64,000 bases of DNA from Pseudomonas sp. Q11. Its GTDB lineage: Bacteria > Pseudomonadota > Gammaproteobacteria > Pseudomonadales > Pseudomonadaceae. The position numbers and the translations under genes are program-made. Where the stretch lies: the NCBI RefSeq assembly GCF_024494355.1, contig NZ_JAKNQY010000003.1, forward strand, positions 307,596-371,595, read 5' to 3'. The notes below the pieces were generated by a model, which did no database searches, was not told the origin of the DNA, and was given only the letters and a program-made list of their open reading frames with translations. Shown here one piece after another: positions 27,129 through 35,155 of the stretch (the stretch's first letter is position 1; each line of letters starts with the position of its first letter).

Positions 27129-27748
27129 TCCGTTGGCTGCTCGCGCTGTGCCTGTCCCTGGCCGCGCTGCCGGGGGCGGCGCAGATCTATACCTACATCG
27201 ACGCTCAAGGCAATCGCGTCTTCACCGATCAACCACGTCCCGGTAACGCCCAAAAAGTGCAACTGCCACCCGCCAACCGGATGGCGACACCGCCCTCCGG
27301 CGCAGCCTCGGTGCCGGCGCCCGCAGAAAAGCCCGATCCAATGTTCCGTTACGAAATGCTGCGGCTGCTGATCCCGGAACCGGATGCCACGATACGCAGC
27401 ACAGCGGGGGAACTGATCGTCACGGTCACCAGCGAACCCGGTTTGCAAAAAGGCCACCGCTACCGCCTGCTACTGGACGGCAATCCCACCGACGAACCGG
27501 GGCCCAGCCCGGTGTTCGCCCTGGGCAACATCGATCGAGGCAGCCATCATCTGGCGGTGGAGATCCTCGATGAGCAGGACCGTATCGTCGAACGCACCGC
27601 CAATCAGCCTTTCCACATGCAGCGCATTTCCCTGGCGCAAAAACGCCGCATCAAACCCTGCGCCACAGCCGATTACGGCCAGCGCCCCGAATGTCCCCTC
27701 GCCGATAAGCCGGCTGAAGAGCAAAGCAGCATCCTGCCGTTTTTCTAA
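27125..27748 (+). CDS. DUF4124 domain-containing secreted protein (second of a tandem pair)
   Basis: The 207-residue product has the same layout as its neighbour: signal peptide ending PGAAQ, IYTYIDAQGNRVFTDQPRPG (DUF4124), linker, then RLLLDGNPTDEPGPS and NIDRGSHHLAVEILDEQDR. It has an extra C-terminal tail with a cysteine pair (KPCATADYGQRPECP). The pair lies between glnA and ntrB as in other Pseudomonas. Its function is unknown. Confidence 0.87.
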   Translation: MIRWLLALCLSLAALPGAAQIYTYIDAQGNRVFTDQPRPGNAQKVQLPPANRMATPPSGAASVPAPAEKPDPMFRYEMLRLLIPEPDATIRSTAGELIVTVTSEPGLQKGHRYRLLLDGNPTDEPGPSPVFALGNIDRGSHHLAVEILDEQDRIVERTANQPFHMQRISLAQKRRIKPCATADYGQRPECPLADKPAEEQSSILPFF

Positions 27749-27762
27749 CGCCTCCGGATGGC

Positions 27763-27778
27763 GCACTATATTGGTGCA
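27763..27778 (+). promoter_or_regulatory. NtrC-binding site upstream of ntrB
   Basis: GCACTATATTGGTGCA agrees exactly with the strong NtrC site of the E. coli glnA enhancer as I remember it. It lies 15 bp after the DUF4124 gene stop and about 127 bp upstream of a sigma-54 promoter candidate, the expected enhancer distance. Confidence 0.88.
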
Positions 27779-27904
27779 AGTGTCTGCACCCTACTCAAAT
27801 TCCAGCCCATTTTGGTTCGAAAGTACCCGAAAAAGCTGGCAGAACGCCACGCGATCGGGCGAAAAAGGTTCGTTTGAGGCTCTAAACGCTTCTTTTCGGA
27901 GCCT

Positions 27905-27920
27905 TGGTTTGGTTTTTGCA
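27905..27920 (+). promoter_or_regulatory. sigma-54 promoter candidate for ntrBC
   Basis: TGGTTTGGTTTTTGCA has GG at 27906-27907 and GC at 27918-27919 (10-bp spacing) with an intact TTGCA -12 box; the -24 box is less good (TGGTTT). With the NtrC site upstream it would give ntrBC autoactivation. Predicted start is near 27931. Confidence 0.68.
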
Positions 27921-27977
27921 TTTTCCTTGTATCAGCGCGTCATACGCGTGCTTGCTTACGCTCCAAAAGAGGTCCTG

Positions 27978-29063
27978 ATGACCATTAGCGACGCACTACA
28001 CCGCTTGCTACTCGACAACCTCACCACCGCAACCATCCTGCTCGACGCAGAACTGCGCCTCGAGTACATGAACCCGGCAGCGGAGATGCTGCTGGCCGTC
28101 AGCGGCCAGCGCAGCCACGGGCAGTTCATCAGCGAGCTGTTCACGGAATCGGCCGAGGCGCTCAACTCCTTGCGTCAGGCCGTGGAACAGGCGCACCCGT
28201 TCACCAAGCGCGAAGCGATGCTCACCGCCCTGACCGGTCAGACCCTGACAGTGGATTACGCGGTAACACCGATCCTGAACAACGGTGCCACGCTGTTGCT
28301 GCTGGAGGTGCATCCCCGTGATCGGCTGCTGCGCATCACCAAGGAAGAAGCCCAGCTGTCCAAGCAGGAAACCAGCAAGATGCTGGTGCGCGGCCTGGCC
28401 CATGAGATCAAGAACCCCCTAGGAGGGATTCGCGGCGCCGCACAACTGCTGGCCCGGGAACTGCCGGAAGAAAGCCTCAAGGACTACACCAACGTCATCA
28501 TTGAAGAAGCCGACCGCTTGCGCAATCTGGTGGATCGCATGCTCGGCTCCAACAAGCTGCCGTCCCTGGCGATGTGCAATGTCCACGAAGTGCTGGAGCG
28601 CGTCAGCAGCCTGGTGGAAGCCGAGAGCCAGGGGTGCATCACCTTGGTGCGCGACTACGACCCGAGCATCCCCGATGTATTGATCGACCGCGAACAGATG
28701 ATCCAGGCGGTGCTGAACATCGTGCGCAACGCCATGCAGGCCATCAGCAGCCAGAACGAGCTGCGCCTGGGCCGCATCAGCCTGCGCACCCGCGCCATGC
28801 GCCAATTCACCATCGGCCACGTGCGCCATCGCCTGGTGACCAAGATCGAAATCATCGACAACGGTCCGGGCATTCCCACGGAGTTGCAGGAAACCATCTT
28901 CTTTCCCATGGTCAGCGGCCGCCCGGACGGTACCGGGCTGGGCCTGTCCATTACCCAGAACATCATCAGTCAGCATCAGGGCTTGATCGAATGTGAGAGC
29001 CACCCCGGCCACACCACGTTTTCGATCTTCCTGCCACTGGAACAAGGAGCCACATCGACATGA
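27978..29063 (+). CDS. ntrB: nitrogen-regulation sensor kinase NtrB (NRII)
   Basis: This cytosolic kinase/phosphatase of 361 residues acts on NtrC and is itself governed by PII. An N-terminal PAS domain (residues about 5-110) precedes the H-box RGLAHEIKNPLGGIRGAAQLL (His near 138) and N/G boxes (NIVRNAMQAI, DNGPGIP, GTGLGLSITQNII). The ATG at 27978 has AGAGG upstream; the long reading frame before it has no family support. The stop overlaps the ntrC start by 4 bp. Confidence 0.97.
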   Translation: MTISDALHRLLLDNLTTATILLDAELRLEYMNPAAEMLLAVSGQRSHGQFISELFTESAEALNSLRQAVEQAHPFTKREAMLTALTGQTLTVDYAVTPILNNGATLLLLEVHPRDRLLRITKEEAQLSKQETSKMLVRGLAHEIKNPLGGIRGAAQLLARELPEESLKDYTNVIIEEADRLRNLVDRMLGSNKLPSLAMCNVHEVLERVSSLVEAESQGCITLVRDYDPSIPDVLIDREQMIQAVLNIVRNAMQAISSQNELRLGRISLRTRAMRQFTIGHVRHRLVTKIEIIDNGPGIPTELQETIFFPMVSGRPDGTGLGLSITQNIISQHQGLIECESHPGHTTFSIFLPLEQGATST

Positions 29064-30496
29064 GCCGTAGTGAAACCGTGTGGATCGTCGATGACGACCG
29101 TTCTATCCGTTGGGTCTTGGAAAAAGCCTTGCAACAGGAAGGCATGACCACCCAGAGCTTCGACAGCGCCGACGGGGTGATGAGCCGCCTTGCCCGTCAG
29201 CAACCGGACGTCATCATCTCCGACATCCGCATGCCTGGCGCCAGCGGCCTGGACCTGCTGGCGCGGATTCGCGAGCAGCACCCCCGGCTGCCGGTGATCA
29301 TCATGACCGCCCACTCAGACCTGGACAGCGCCGTAGCGTCCTACCAGGGCGGCGCCTTCGAATACCTGCCCAAGCCGTTCGACGTCGATGAGGCCGTGTC
29401 ACTGGTCAAGCGCGCCAACCAGCACGCCCAGGAACAACAGGGCATGGAGGAGGTGCCGGCGCTGGCCCGCACCCCGGAAATCATTGGTGAAGCGCCGGCG
29501 ATGCAGGAAGTGTTTCGCGCCATTGGGCGCTTGAGCCACTCCAATATCACCGTGCTGATCAACGGCGAATCGGGCACCGGTAAAGAACTGGTCGCCCATG
29601 CCCTGCACCGCCACAGTCCACGGGCGGCATCACCGTTCATCGCACTGAACATGGCGGCGATCCCCAAGGACCTGATGGAGTCCGAGTTGTTCGGCCACGA
29701 GAAAGGCGCGTTCACCGGCGCGGCCAACCTGCGGCGCGGACGCTTCGAACAAGCCGACGGCGGCACCTTGTTCCTCGACGAAATCGGCGACATGCCGGCC
29801 GACACCCAGACCCGGCTGTTGCGCGTGCTGGCGGACGGCGAGTTCTATCGAGTGGGCGGCCATACCCCGGTCAAGGTCGATGTACGCATCATCGCCGCGA
29901 CCCACCAGAACCTGGAAACGCTGGTCCACGCGGGAAAATTCCGTGAAGACTTGTTCCATCGCCTGAACGTGATCCGCATTCATATTCCACGCATGGCGGA
30001 CCGTCGCGAAGACATCCCGACCCTGGCCCGGCACTTCCTCAGCCGCGCCGCCCAGGAGCTGGCGGTGGAGCCCAAGCTGCTCAAGAGCGAAACCGAGGAA
30101 TACCTCAAGAACCTGCCATGGCCCGGCAACGTGCGCCAACTGGAGAACACCTGCCGGTGGATCACGGTGATGGCGTCCGGTCGCGAAGTGCACATTAGCG
30201 ACCTGCCACCGGAACTGCTGAGCCTGCCCCAGGACTCGGCTCCGGTGACCAATTGGGAACAGGCCCTGCGCCAGTGGGCCGACCAGGCCCTGGCCCGCGG
30301 CCAATCGAACCTGCTGGACAGCGCCGTACCAAGTTTCGAACGCATCATGATCGAAACCGCCCTCAAGCACACCGCCGGCCGCCGCCGCGATGCCGCCGTG
30401 CTGCTGGGCTGGGGCCGCAATACCTTGACCCGCAAGATCAAGGAATTGGGGATGAAGGTTGATGGTGGGGATGATGATGAGGGGGATGAGGGCTGA
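29060..30496 (+). CDS. ntrC: nitrogen-regulation response regulator NtrC (NRI)
   Basis: This 478-residue sigma-54 activator has a receiver domain (phospho-Asp in VIISDIRMPG, near residue 54) and an AAA+ domain. The AAA+ domain carries GESGTGKELVAHALH (Walker A), GAFTGA (sigma-54 contact loop) and GGTLFLDEIGD (Walker B). A C-terminal Fis-type HTH (RRRDAAVLLGWGRNTLTRKIKELGM) follows. The protein ends in an unusual acidic tail, DGGDDDEGDEG, encoded by a low-complexity GATGATGAGG run. It is translated from ATG 29060 overlapping the ntrB stop. Confidence 0.98.
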   Translation: MSRSETVWIVDDDRSIRWVLEKALQQEGMTTQSFDSADGVMSRLARQQPDVIISDIRMPGASGLDLLARIREQHPRLPVIIMTAHSDLDSAVASYQGGAFEYLPKPFDVDEAVSLVKRANQHAQEQQGMEEVPALARTPEIIGEAPAMQEVFRAIGRLSHSNITVLINGESGTGKELVAHALHRHSPRAASPFIALNMAAIPKDLMESELFGHEKGAFTGAANLRRGRFEQADGGTLFLDEIGDMPADTQTRLLRVLADGEFYRVGGHTPVKVDVRIIAATHQNLETLVHAGKFREDLFHRLNVIRIHIPRMADRREDIPTLARHFLSRAAQELAVEPKLLKSETEEYLKNLPWPGNVRQLENTCRWITVMASGREVHISDLPPELLSLPQDSAPVTNWEQALRQWADQALARGQSNLLDSAVPSFERIMIETALKHTAGRRRDAAVLLGWGRNTLTRKIKELGMKVDGGDDDEGDEG

Positions 30497-30533
30497 CAAA
30501 CCGTCTTTAGGTCTTCGCTGATCTTGAAGGCCA

Positions 30534-30606
30534 ATCGCGAGCAGGCTCGCTCCCACAAAGGTTTGCAGTGTTGCGACTATCTTGTGGGAGCGAGCCTGCT
30601 CGCGAT
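30534..30606. repeat. REPIN (short spacer)
   Basis: ATCGCGAGCAGGCTCGCTCC (from 30534) is inverted relative to GTGGGAGCGAGCCTGCTCGC (to 30606) with only about 25 bp between, just after ntrC. Confidence 0.93.
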
Positions 30607-30622
30607 GCTTTTGAAGGCTTGA

Positions 30623-30639
30623 TGCACCGCATCGATGCA
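30623..30639 (+). promoter_or_regulatory. possible NtrC-binding site upstream of the nrsZ-like RNA
   Basis: TGCACCGCATCGATGCA has the TGCACC half and a TGCA on the other side. It lies about 143 bp upstream of the sigma-54 promoter at 30782, a suitable enhancer distance. The right half deviates from TGGTGCA. Confidence 0.5.
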
Positions 30640-30716
30640 CTGAGAACCGCAATGGCACATGCGGCCCCACGTCAAAACCAATCAGCCCAACTCGAAAAAA
30701 CCGCACAAACAAAAGC

Positions 30717-30742
30717 AAAAGCCCCGGAATACGGGGCTTTTC
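30717..30742 (+). terminator. intrinsic terminator downstream of ntrC
   Basis: AAAA-GCCCCG-GAATA-CGGGGC-TTTT separates the ntrBC transcript from the small RNA promoter. Confidence 0.85.
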
Positions 30743-30781
30743 GCATCACCAGCAGTCTTTTTGTGACAAGCCATTTAAAAC

Positions 30782-30797
30782 TGGCACGCCCCCTGCA
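30782..30797 (+). promoter_or_regulatory. sigma-54 promoter of the nrsZ-like RNA
   Basis: TGGCACGCCCCCTGCA matches the RpoN consensus in the -24 box (TGGCAC) and has the GC of the -12 box at the exact spacing. Predicted transcription start is near 30808, 14 bp before the first repeat of the RNA. Confidence 0.9.
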
Positions 30798-30807
30798 ATA
30801 GCTCAAT

Positions 30808-31003
30808 CACTACCCAGTTTCGGGGACCTTGGTACAGGCAGGCCGGGGATTCCCCATTTTATATCGGGCTCATCGAGCCCACTGTTTTGGGGGCCTTGAT
30901 ACAGGCAGGTCAAGGTTTCCCTTCTTTACACCCGGGGCCGCGCGTTTCGCGCAAGCCCTCCCGTTTGGGGACCTTGGTACAGGCAGGCCGGGGATTCCCT
31001 CTT
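30808..31003 (+). ncRNA. nrsZ: nitrogen-regulated small RNA with three repeats (NrsZ homologue)
   Basis: Between ntrC and a convergent gene lies a 196-bp region with three copies of GGGGACCTTGGTACAGGCAG or close variants (30822-30855, 30889-30921, 30967-30999). Each ends in GGGATTCCC-like sequence followed by a T-rich run, and hairpins (GGGCTCATCGAGCCC and a GCGCG/CGCGC stem) lie between them. This agrees with NrsZ of P. aeruginosa, an RpoN/NtrC-dependent RNA located next to ntrC and built of three about 60-nt repeats that are processed into functional units. The ends are estimated: start from the sigma-54 promoter, end from CTCTTTTATT after repeat 3. Confidence 0.88.
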
Positions 31004-31444
31004 TTATTGCTCCTGGAGACGGACCTCCAGCCGCCAGCGGTCATCAACCTCGCTGCCGACCCACTCCCCTCGCAACGAGCGCGCCGCTACCAGCGTCAGC
31101 AACAACCCCTTGTCACTCAAACGCACCCGCCAGTTCACGTCCTTGCCGTTGAGTTTGAGCTGGCCCTTCTGCGGGCGGCCTTCTGCCTGGAACAACAGCG
31201 CCACGGAGCCGTCGATCATTTCCCCGTGCAGCTTGGGTTCGTTGTTGAACCAGGCCACCAGCGTCCCATCGATCACCTCGACTTGTTGCAGCACGCTTGG
31301 GTCGGGCGTGGTCAGGCGACCGATCATCAAGCCGACCATCAGACCGAAGATCGCCAAAGACCCCATCACCCGAGGCAATAGCTTCGAACGCCGATCGGTT
31401 TGCGGCGTAGAATGCCGCTCATCTTTATCTGCGGAGCCGTGCAT
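31004..31444 (-). CDS. hypothetical membrane-anchored protein
   Basis: The 146-residue product has a basic N-terminus and one TM helix (LAIFGLMVGLMIGRL, residues about 29-43). A periplasmic beta-rich domain follows, with short alternating strands (VIDGTLVAWFNNEPKLHGEMIDGSVALLF). I do not recognise the family; a hypothetical gene occupies the same place in P. aeruginosa. The ATG at 31444 overlaps the divergent trmL ATG by 2 bp (CATG); a GTG-ATG pair near 31369-31364 is an alternative start. Its stop codon overlaps the T-run ending the nrsZ-like RNA. Confidence 0.72.
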   Translation of the reverse strand: MHGSADKDERHSTPQTDRRSKLLPRVMGSLAIFGLMVGLMIGRLTTPDPSVLQQVEVIDGTLVAWFNNEPKLHGEMIDGSVALLFQAEGRPQKGQLKLNGKDVNWRVRLSDKGLLLTLVAARSLRGEWVGSEVDDRWRLEVRLQEQ

Positions 31445-31898
31445 GTTTCACGTCATCCTTTTTCAACCGGAAATTCCGCCGAACACCGGCAACGTCATCA
31501 GGCTGTGCGCCAACAGCGGCTGCCACCTGCATTTGATCGAACCGCTGGGCTTCGAGATGGACGACAAGCGCTTGCGCCGTGCCGGCCTCGACTATCACGA
31601 GTATGCCACCCTGCAGCGCCACGCCGACCTCGCCAGCTGTCTGGAAAGCCTGGGGCATCCGCGACTGTTCGCCTTCACCACCAAAGGCTCGCGGCCGTTC
31701 CATGACGCCAGTTTCGTCGCCGGCGATGCATTCCTGTTCGGTCCGGAAAGCCGTGGCCTGCCGGCCGAGGTACTGGATGCCCTGCCCGCCGACCAGCGTC
31801 TGCGCCTACCGATGCGCGAAGGCTGTCGCAGCCTGAACCTGTCCAACACCGTGGCAGTGGCGGTTTACGAGGCCTGGCGGCAGAACGGTTTCGCCTGA
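31443..31898 (+). CDS. trmL: tRNA (cytidine/uridine-2'-O-)-methyltransferase TrmL
   Basis: This SPOUT-fold enzyme (EC 2.1.1.207) methylates the wobble ribose (position 34) of tRNA-Leu isoacceptors using SAM. The 151-residue length is standard. Motifs are FQPEIPPNTGNVIRLCAN at the N-terminus, LFGPESRGLP near residue 100 and the knot NLSNTVAVAVYEAWRQ at the end. ATG 31443 has a GGAG site 6 nt upstream. Confidence 0.95.
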   Translation: MFHVILFQPEIPPNTGNVIRLCANSGCHLHLIEPLGFEMDDKRLRRAGLDYHEYATLQRHADLASCLESLGHPRLFAFTTKGSRPFHDASFVAGDAFLFGPESRGLPAEVLDALPADQRLRLPMREGCRSLNLSNTVAVAVYEAWRQNGFA

Positions 31899-31918
31899 GC
31901 CCCTGTCAGCCAGAAACA

Positions 31919-32043
31919 CCTGTGGGAGCGAGCCTGTAGGAGCTGAGCTTGCTCGCGATGAGGTCGACACGGTTCAACTGCAAAACCGCGTCATCGTTCA
32001 TCGCGAGCAAGCTTTGCTCCCACAGGGCTCGCTCCCACAGGTT
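31919..32043. repeat. REPIN with a second REP element inserted inside it
   Basis: Outer arms CCTGTGGGAGCGAGCC (31919) and GGCTCGCTCCCACAGG (to about 32041) surround an inner hairpin: TAGGAGCTGAGCTTGCTCGC and ATCGCGAGCAAGCTTTGCTC. The inner pair splits the outer REP after GAGCCTG, giving a nested structure. Confidence 0.85.
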
Positions 32044-32066
32044 TTGTGCCGGATGGGCAGCGCCGC

Positions 32067-32549
32067 TTACTGAACGGTTGCGGTGCCTTCTTCTTGCATG
32101 CGCTGCAGTTCTTGCGCGTACAGGGCATCGAAGTTCACCGGGGCCAGCATCAGGGCCGGGAACGAACCGCGAGTCACCAGGCTGTCGAGGGTTTCGCGGG
32201 CGTACGGGAACAGGATGTTCGGGCAGAACGCACCCAGGGTGTGACTCATCGAAGCGGCATCCAGGTTCTTGATCAGGAAGATCCCGGCCTGTTGCACTTC
32301 GGCGATGAACGCCACCTCGTCACCGTTCTTCACGGTGACCGACAGGGTCAGCACCACTTCGTGGAAGTCATCTTCCAGGGCTTTCTGGCGGGTGTTCAGG
32401 TCCAGGCCTACGCTCGGCTCCCACTGCTGGCGAAAGATCGCCGGGCTTTTCGGGGCTTCGAAGGACAGGTCACGTACGTAAATGCGCTGCAAGGAGAATT
32501 GCGGTGCGGTTTCTTCTTCGCTGGCAGCTGTGTTCTGTTGGTCAGTCAT
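32067..32549 (-). CDS. secB: protein-export chaperone SecB
   Basis: This tetrameric cytosolic chaperone holds preproteins unfolded and hands them to SecA. The 160-residue product contains [19 protein letters not shown] near residue 18 and [18 protein letters not shown] near 108, both diagnostic. The acidic/glutamine-rich N-terminus is typical. It is in line with grxC and the rhodanese gene (order rhodanese-grxC-secB), a conserved cluster. Confidence 0.98.
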   Translation of the reverse strand: MTDQQNTAASEEETAPQFSLQRIYVRDLSFEAPKSPAIFRQQWEPSVGLDLNTRQKALEDDFHEVVLTLSVTVKNGDEVAFIAEVQQAGIFLIKNLDAASMSHTLGAFCPNILFPYARETLDSLVTRGSFPALMLAPVNFDALYAQELQRMQEEGTATVQ

Positions 32550-32587
32550 CGCAGATCCTTCTTACTTTCAGGTTCTTAGTAGGGAAT

Positions 32588-32842
32588 TCAGGCCTTGAGC
32601 ATCGCATCGAGCTTGCCGGCACGATCCAGGGCAAACAGATCATCGCAACCGCCCACGTGGGTGCTGCCGATCCAGATCTGCGGCACGGAGGTACGTCCGG
32701 CCTTTCGAGTCATTTCGGCACGCAGTTGCGGCTTGCCGTCGACCTTGATCTCTTCGAAAGCCACGCCTTTGTTCTTGAGCAGGAACTTGGCTCGGGAGCA
32801 ATAGGGGCAGTAATCGCTGGAATAGACAACGACGTGGGTCAT
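32588..32842 (-). CDS. grxC: glutaredoxin 3
   Basis: The 84-residue thioredoxin-fold oxidoreductase has the dithiol active site YCPYC (Cys12 and Cys15 region) and the glutathione-site block RTSVPQIWIGSTHVGGCDDL. It reduces disulfides with glutathione in the cytosol. It starts 1 bp after the rhodanese stop and is followed by secB after 38 bp. Confidence 0.96.
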   Translation of the reverse strand: MTHVVVYSSDYCPYCSRAKFLLKNKGVAFEEIKVDGKPQLRAEMTRKAGRTSVPQIWIGSTHVGGCDDLFALDRAGKLDAMLKA

Positions 32843-32843
32843 C

Positions 32844-33257
32844 TCACTTCACCAGGGGCAGATTGTCGGCTTTCCAGCTTGCAACGCCGCCGGAAAGCTT
32901 GGCGGCGGTAAAGCCGGACTTCATCAGTTCGCGGGCATGAGTGCCTGCGTGCTGGCCCTGGGCATCCACCAGGATCAGCGTCTTGGTCTTGTGTTTTTCC
33001 AGTTCACCGATACGGGCGATCAGTTTGTCCTGGGGAATGTTCACCGCGCCGACAATGTGACCAGCGGCGTAATCCTTGCTCGGGCGGATGTCTACCACCA
33101 CGCCGGTGTCCTTGTTGACCAGCGCAGTCAGCTCGCCAGTACTGAGGCTGCGGCCGCCGCCCTGCATCGTATGGACAACCAGCAACGCTAGCAGTACGAC
33201 GAAGATACCGACGAGAAGGTAGTGGTTAGTGGCAAATTCAATCAGGTGAGCAACCAT
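32844..33257 (-). CDS. membrane-anchored rhodanese-like protein lacking the catalytic cysteine
   Basis: The 137-residue product has an N-terminal TM helix (HYLLVGIFVVLLALLVVH) and one rhodanese domain: STGELTALVNKDTGVVVDIRPSKDYAAGHIVGAVNIP, and so on. Where active rhodaneses have VxC before the loop, this one reads LILVDAQGQHAG, so Asp or Ala replaces cysteine and sulfurtransfer is unlikely. It is the first gene of the grxC-secB run. The start at 33257 is chosen from the TM segment; no Shine-Dalgarno sequence is evident. Confidence 0.88.
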   Translation of the reverse strand: MVAHLIEFATNHYLLVGIFVVLLALLVVHTMQGGGRSLSTGELTALVNKDTGVVVDIRPSKDYAAGHIVGAVNIPQDKLIARIGELEKHKTKTLILVDAQGQHAGTHARELMKSGFTAAKLSGGVASWKADNLPLVK

Positions 33258-33409
33258 CGAAGGAGGTTCCAGGGCGTTAAAATGTCGGCCAGTATACACA
33301 GCACACAAGGTCGGCCAAACCCCGCCCGGCGGTGACGGCACCGGAACTTACCTTTAAACTGCCCGTCCCTTTTCCATCGCCTTCTTTTAATCAGCCACGA
33401 GTGGATTCC

Positions 33410-34939
33410 ATGACTACCACGCCTAAACCTTTGGTCCTGATGATTCTCGACGGCTTCGGTCACAGTGACAGCCACGAATCCAATGCCGTGTACGCGGCCC
33501 GCAAGCCTGTGCTGGACCGTCTGGGAGCCACCGTGCCGAACGGCCTGATCTCCGGCAGCGGCATGGACGTCGGCCTGCCCGACGGACAGATGGGCAACTC
33601 CGAAGTCGGCCACATGAACCTCGGCGCGGGCCGCGTGGTGTATCAGGACTTCACCCGCGTGACCAAAGCGATCCGCGACGGCGAATTCTTTGAAAACCCG
33701 ACCATCTGCGCTGCTGTGGATAAAGCCGTGGCCGCCGGCAAAGCCGTGCATTTCATGGGCCTGCTGTCCGATGGTGGCGTTCACAGCCACCAGGACCACC
33801 TGATCGCCATGGCCGAACTGGCCTCCAAGCGCGGCGCCGAAAAAATCTACCTGCACGCGTTCCTCGATGGCCGTGACACCCCGCCAAAAAGCGCCACGTC
33901 GTCGATCAAACTGCTCGACAGCACTTTCGAGGCCCTCGGCAAGGGCCGTATTGCCAGCATCGTCGGCCGCTACTACGCCATGGACCGCGATAACCGCTGG
34001 GATCGGGTGGCCCAGGCCTACAACCTGATTGTCGACGGCAACGCCGAGTTCAACGCCGCCACCGCCCAGGAAGGCCTGCAAGCCGCCTACGAACGGGGTG
34101 AAAGCGACGAGTTCGTCAAAGCCACCACCATTGGTGAGCCGGTCAAAGTCGAGGACGGCGACGCCGTGGTGTTCATGAACTTCCGCGCCGACCGTGCCCG
34201 CGAGTTGACCCGCGTGTTTGTCGAAGACGATTTCAAGGAGTTCGAACGCGCCCGCCAGCCGAAACTGGCCGGCTTCGTGATGCTGACCCAATACGCCGCC
34301 AGCATCCCGGCACCGTCGGCCTTCGCCGCCGGCAGCCTGGAAAACGTGCTGGGCGACTACCTGGCGAAGCACGGCAAGACCCAACTGCGCATCGCTGAAA
34401 CCGAGAAATATGCCCACGTGACGTTCTTCTTCTCCGGCGGCCGTGAAGAGCCCTTCCCCGGCGAAGAACGCATCCTGATCCCGTCGCCGAAAGTTGCCAC
34501 CTATGACCTGCAACCGGAGATGAGCGCACCGGAAGTCACCGACCGCATCGTCGATGCCATTGAGAACCAGCGCTACGACGTGATCGTGGTCAACTACGCC
34601 AACGGCGACATGGTCGGCCACAGCGGTGTGTTCGACGCCGCAGTCAAAGCCGTGGAATGCCTGGATACCTGTGTCGGGCGCATCGTCGAGGCACTGGAAA
34701 AGGTCGGCGGTGAAGCGCTGATCACCGCCGACCACGGGAATGTCGAGCAAATGTCCGATGAGTCCACCGGCCAGGCCCACACCGCCCATACCACCGAGCC
34801 GGTGCCGTTCATCTATGTCGGCAAGCGCAACTTCAAGGTCCGCGATGGCGGCGTGCTGGCTGACGTGGCGCCAACCATGCTGATGCTGTTGGGCATGGAG
34901 AAACCCGCGGAGATGACCGGGACCTCGATCCTGGTCTGA
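33410..34939 (+). CDS. gpmI: 2,3-bisphosphoglycerate-independent phosphoglycerate mutase
   Basis: This manganese-dependent glycolytic enzyme (EC 5.4.2.12) has 509 residues and the alkaline-phosphatase-like core. The N-terminal metal site is [16 protein letters not shown]. The phosphoserine nucleophile is in [20 protein letters not shown] (near residue 62). [11 protein letters not shown] and the [11 protein letters not shown] block lie near the C-terminus. ATG 33410 is chosen as it begins the family sequence. The 152-bp gap to the rhodanese gene is divergent. Confidence 0.97.
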   Translation: MTTTPKPLVLMILDGFGHSDSHESNAVYAARKPVLDRLGATVPNGLISGSGMDVGLPDGQMGNSEVGHMNLGAGRVVYQDFTRVTKAIRDGEFFENPTICAAVDKAVAAGKAVHFMGLLSDGGVHSHQDHLIAMAELASKRGAEKIYLHAFLDGRDTPPKSATSSIKLLDSTFEALGKGRIASIVGRYYAMDRDNRWDRVAQAYNLIVDGNAEFNAATAQEGLQAAYERGESDEFVKATTIGEPVKVEDGDAVVFMNFRADRARELTRVFVEDDFKEFERARQPKLAGFVMLTQYAASIPAPSAFAAGSLENVLGDYLAKHGKTQLRIAETEKYAHVTFFFSGGREEPFPGEERILIPSPKVATYDLQPEMSAPEVTDRIVDAIENQRYDVIVVNYANGDMVGHSGVFDAAVKAVECLDTCVGRIVEALEKVGGEALITADHGNVEQMSDESTGQAHTAHTTEPVPFIYVGKRNFKVRDGGVLADVAPTMLMLLGMEKPAEMTGTSILV

Positions 34940-34955
34940 CCCAACACTTACCCAT

Positions 34956-35043
34956 GTGGGAGCGAGCCTGCTCGCGATAGCGGTATTACAGTCAACATCT
35001 ATGTTGGATGTTATGGACTCATCGCGAGCAGGCTCGCTCCCAC
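34956..35043. repeat. REPIN
   Basis: GTGGGAGCGAGCCTGCTCGC (34956) and GCGAGCAGGCTCGCTCCCAC (to 35043) carry the same CAGTCAACATCT spacer motif as the copy at 6808-6895. Confidence 0.95.
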
Positions 35044-35079
35044 AGGGTTCAAGGTGTTTTTTGGGCCAGTTATCACACA

Positions 35080-35100
35080 GCCCCAAATGGGCGTTTTTTT
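35080..35100 (+). terminator. weak terminator after gpmI
   Basis: GCCC-CAAAT-GGGC followed by GTTTTTTTT; the stem is only four base pairs, so the call is tentative. Confidence 0.4.
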
Positions 35101-35155
35101 TGCAGCGTGGGCCGGGCATACTAGGCCGTCCCTTTCCCTGGTGTCGCCCGCCTCT

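Noticed and set aside
30822..30999. Spaced repeats considered as a short CRISPR array
   Set aside because: Only three diverged units with unequal spacing, internal hairpins in the spacers, a sigma-54 promoter and position after ntrC; no cas genes. The nrsZ explanation fits all features.
30808..31003. The same RNA considered as an RsmY/RsmZ-type CsrA sponge
   Set aside because: The GGGGA sequences are part of one long repeat and are not presented as multiple short GGA hairpin loops; location and promoter point to nitrogen control instead.
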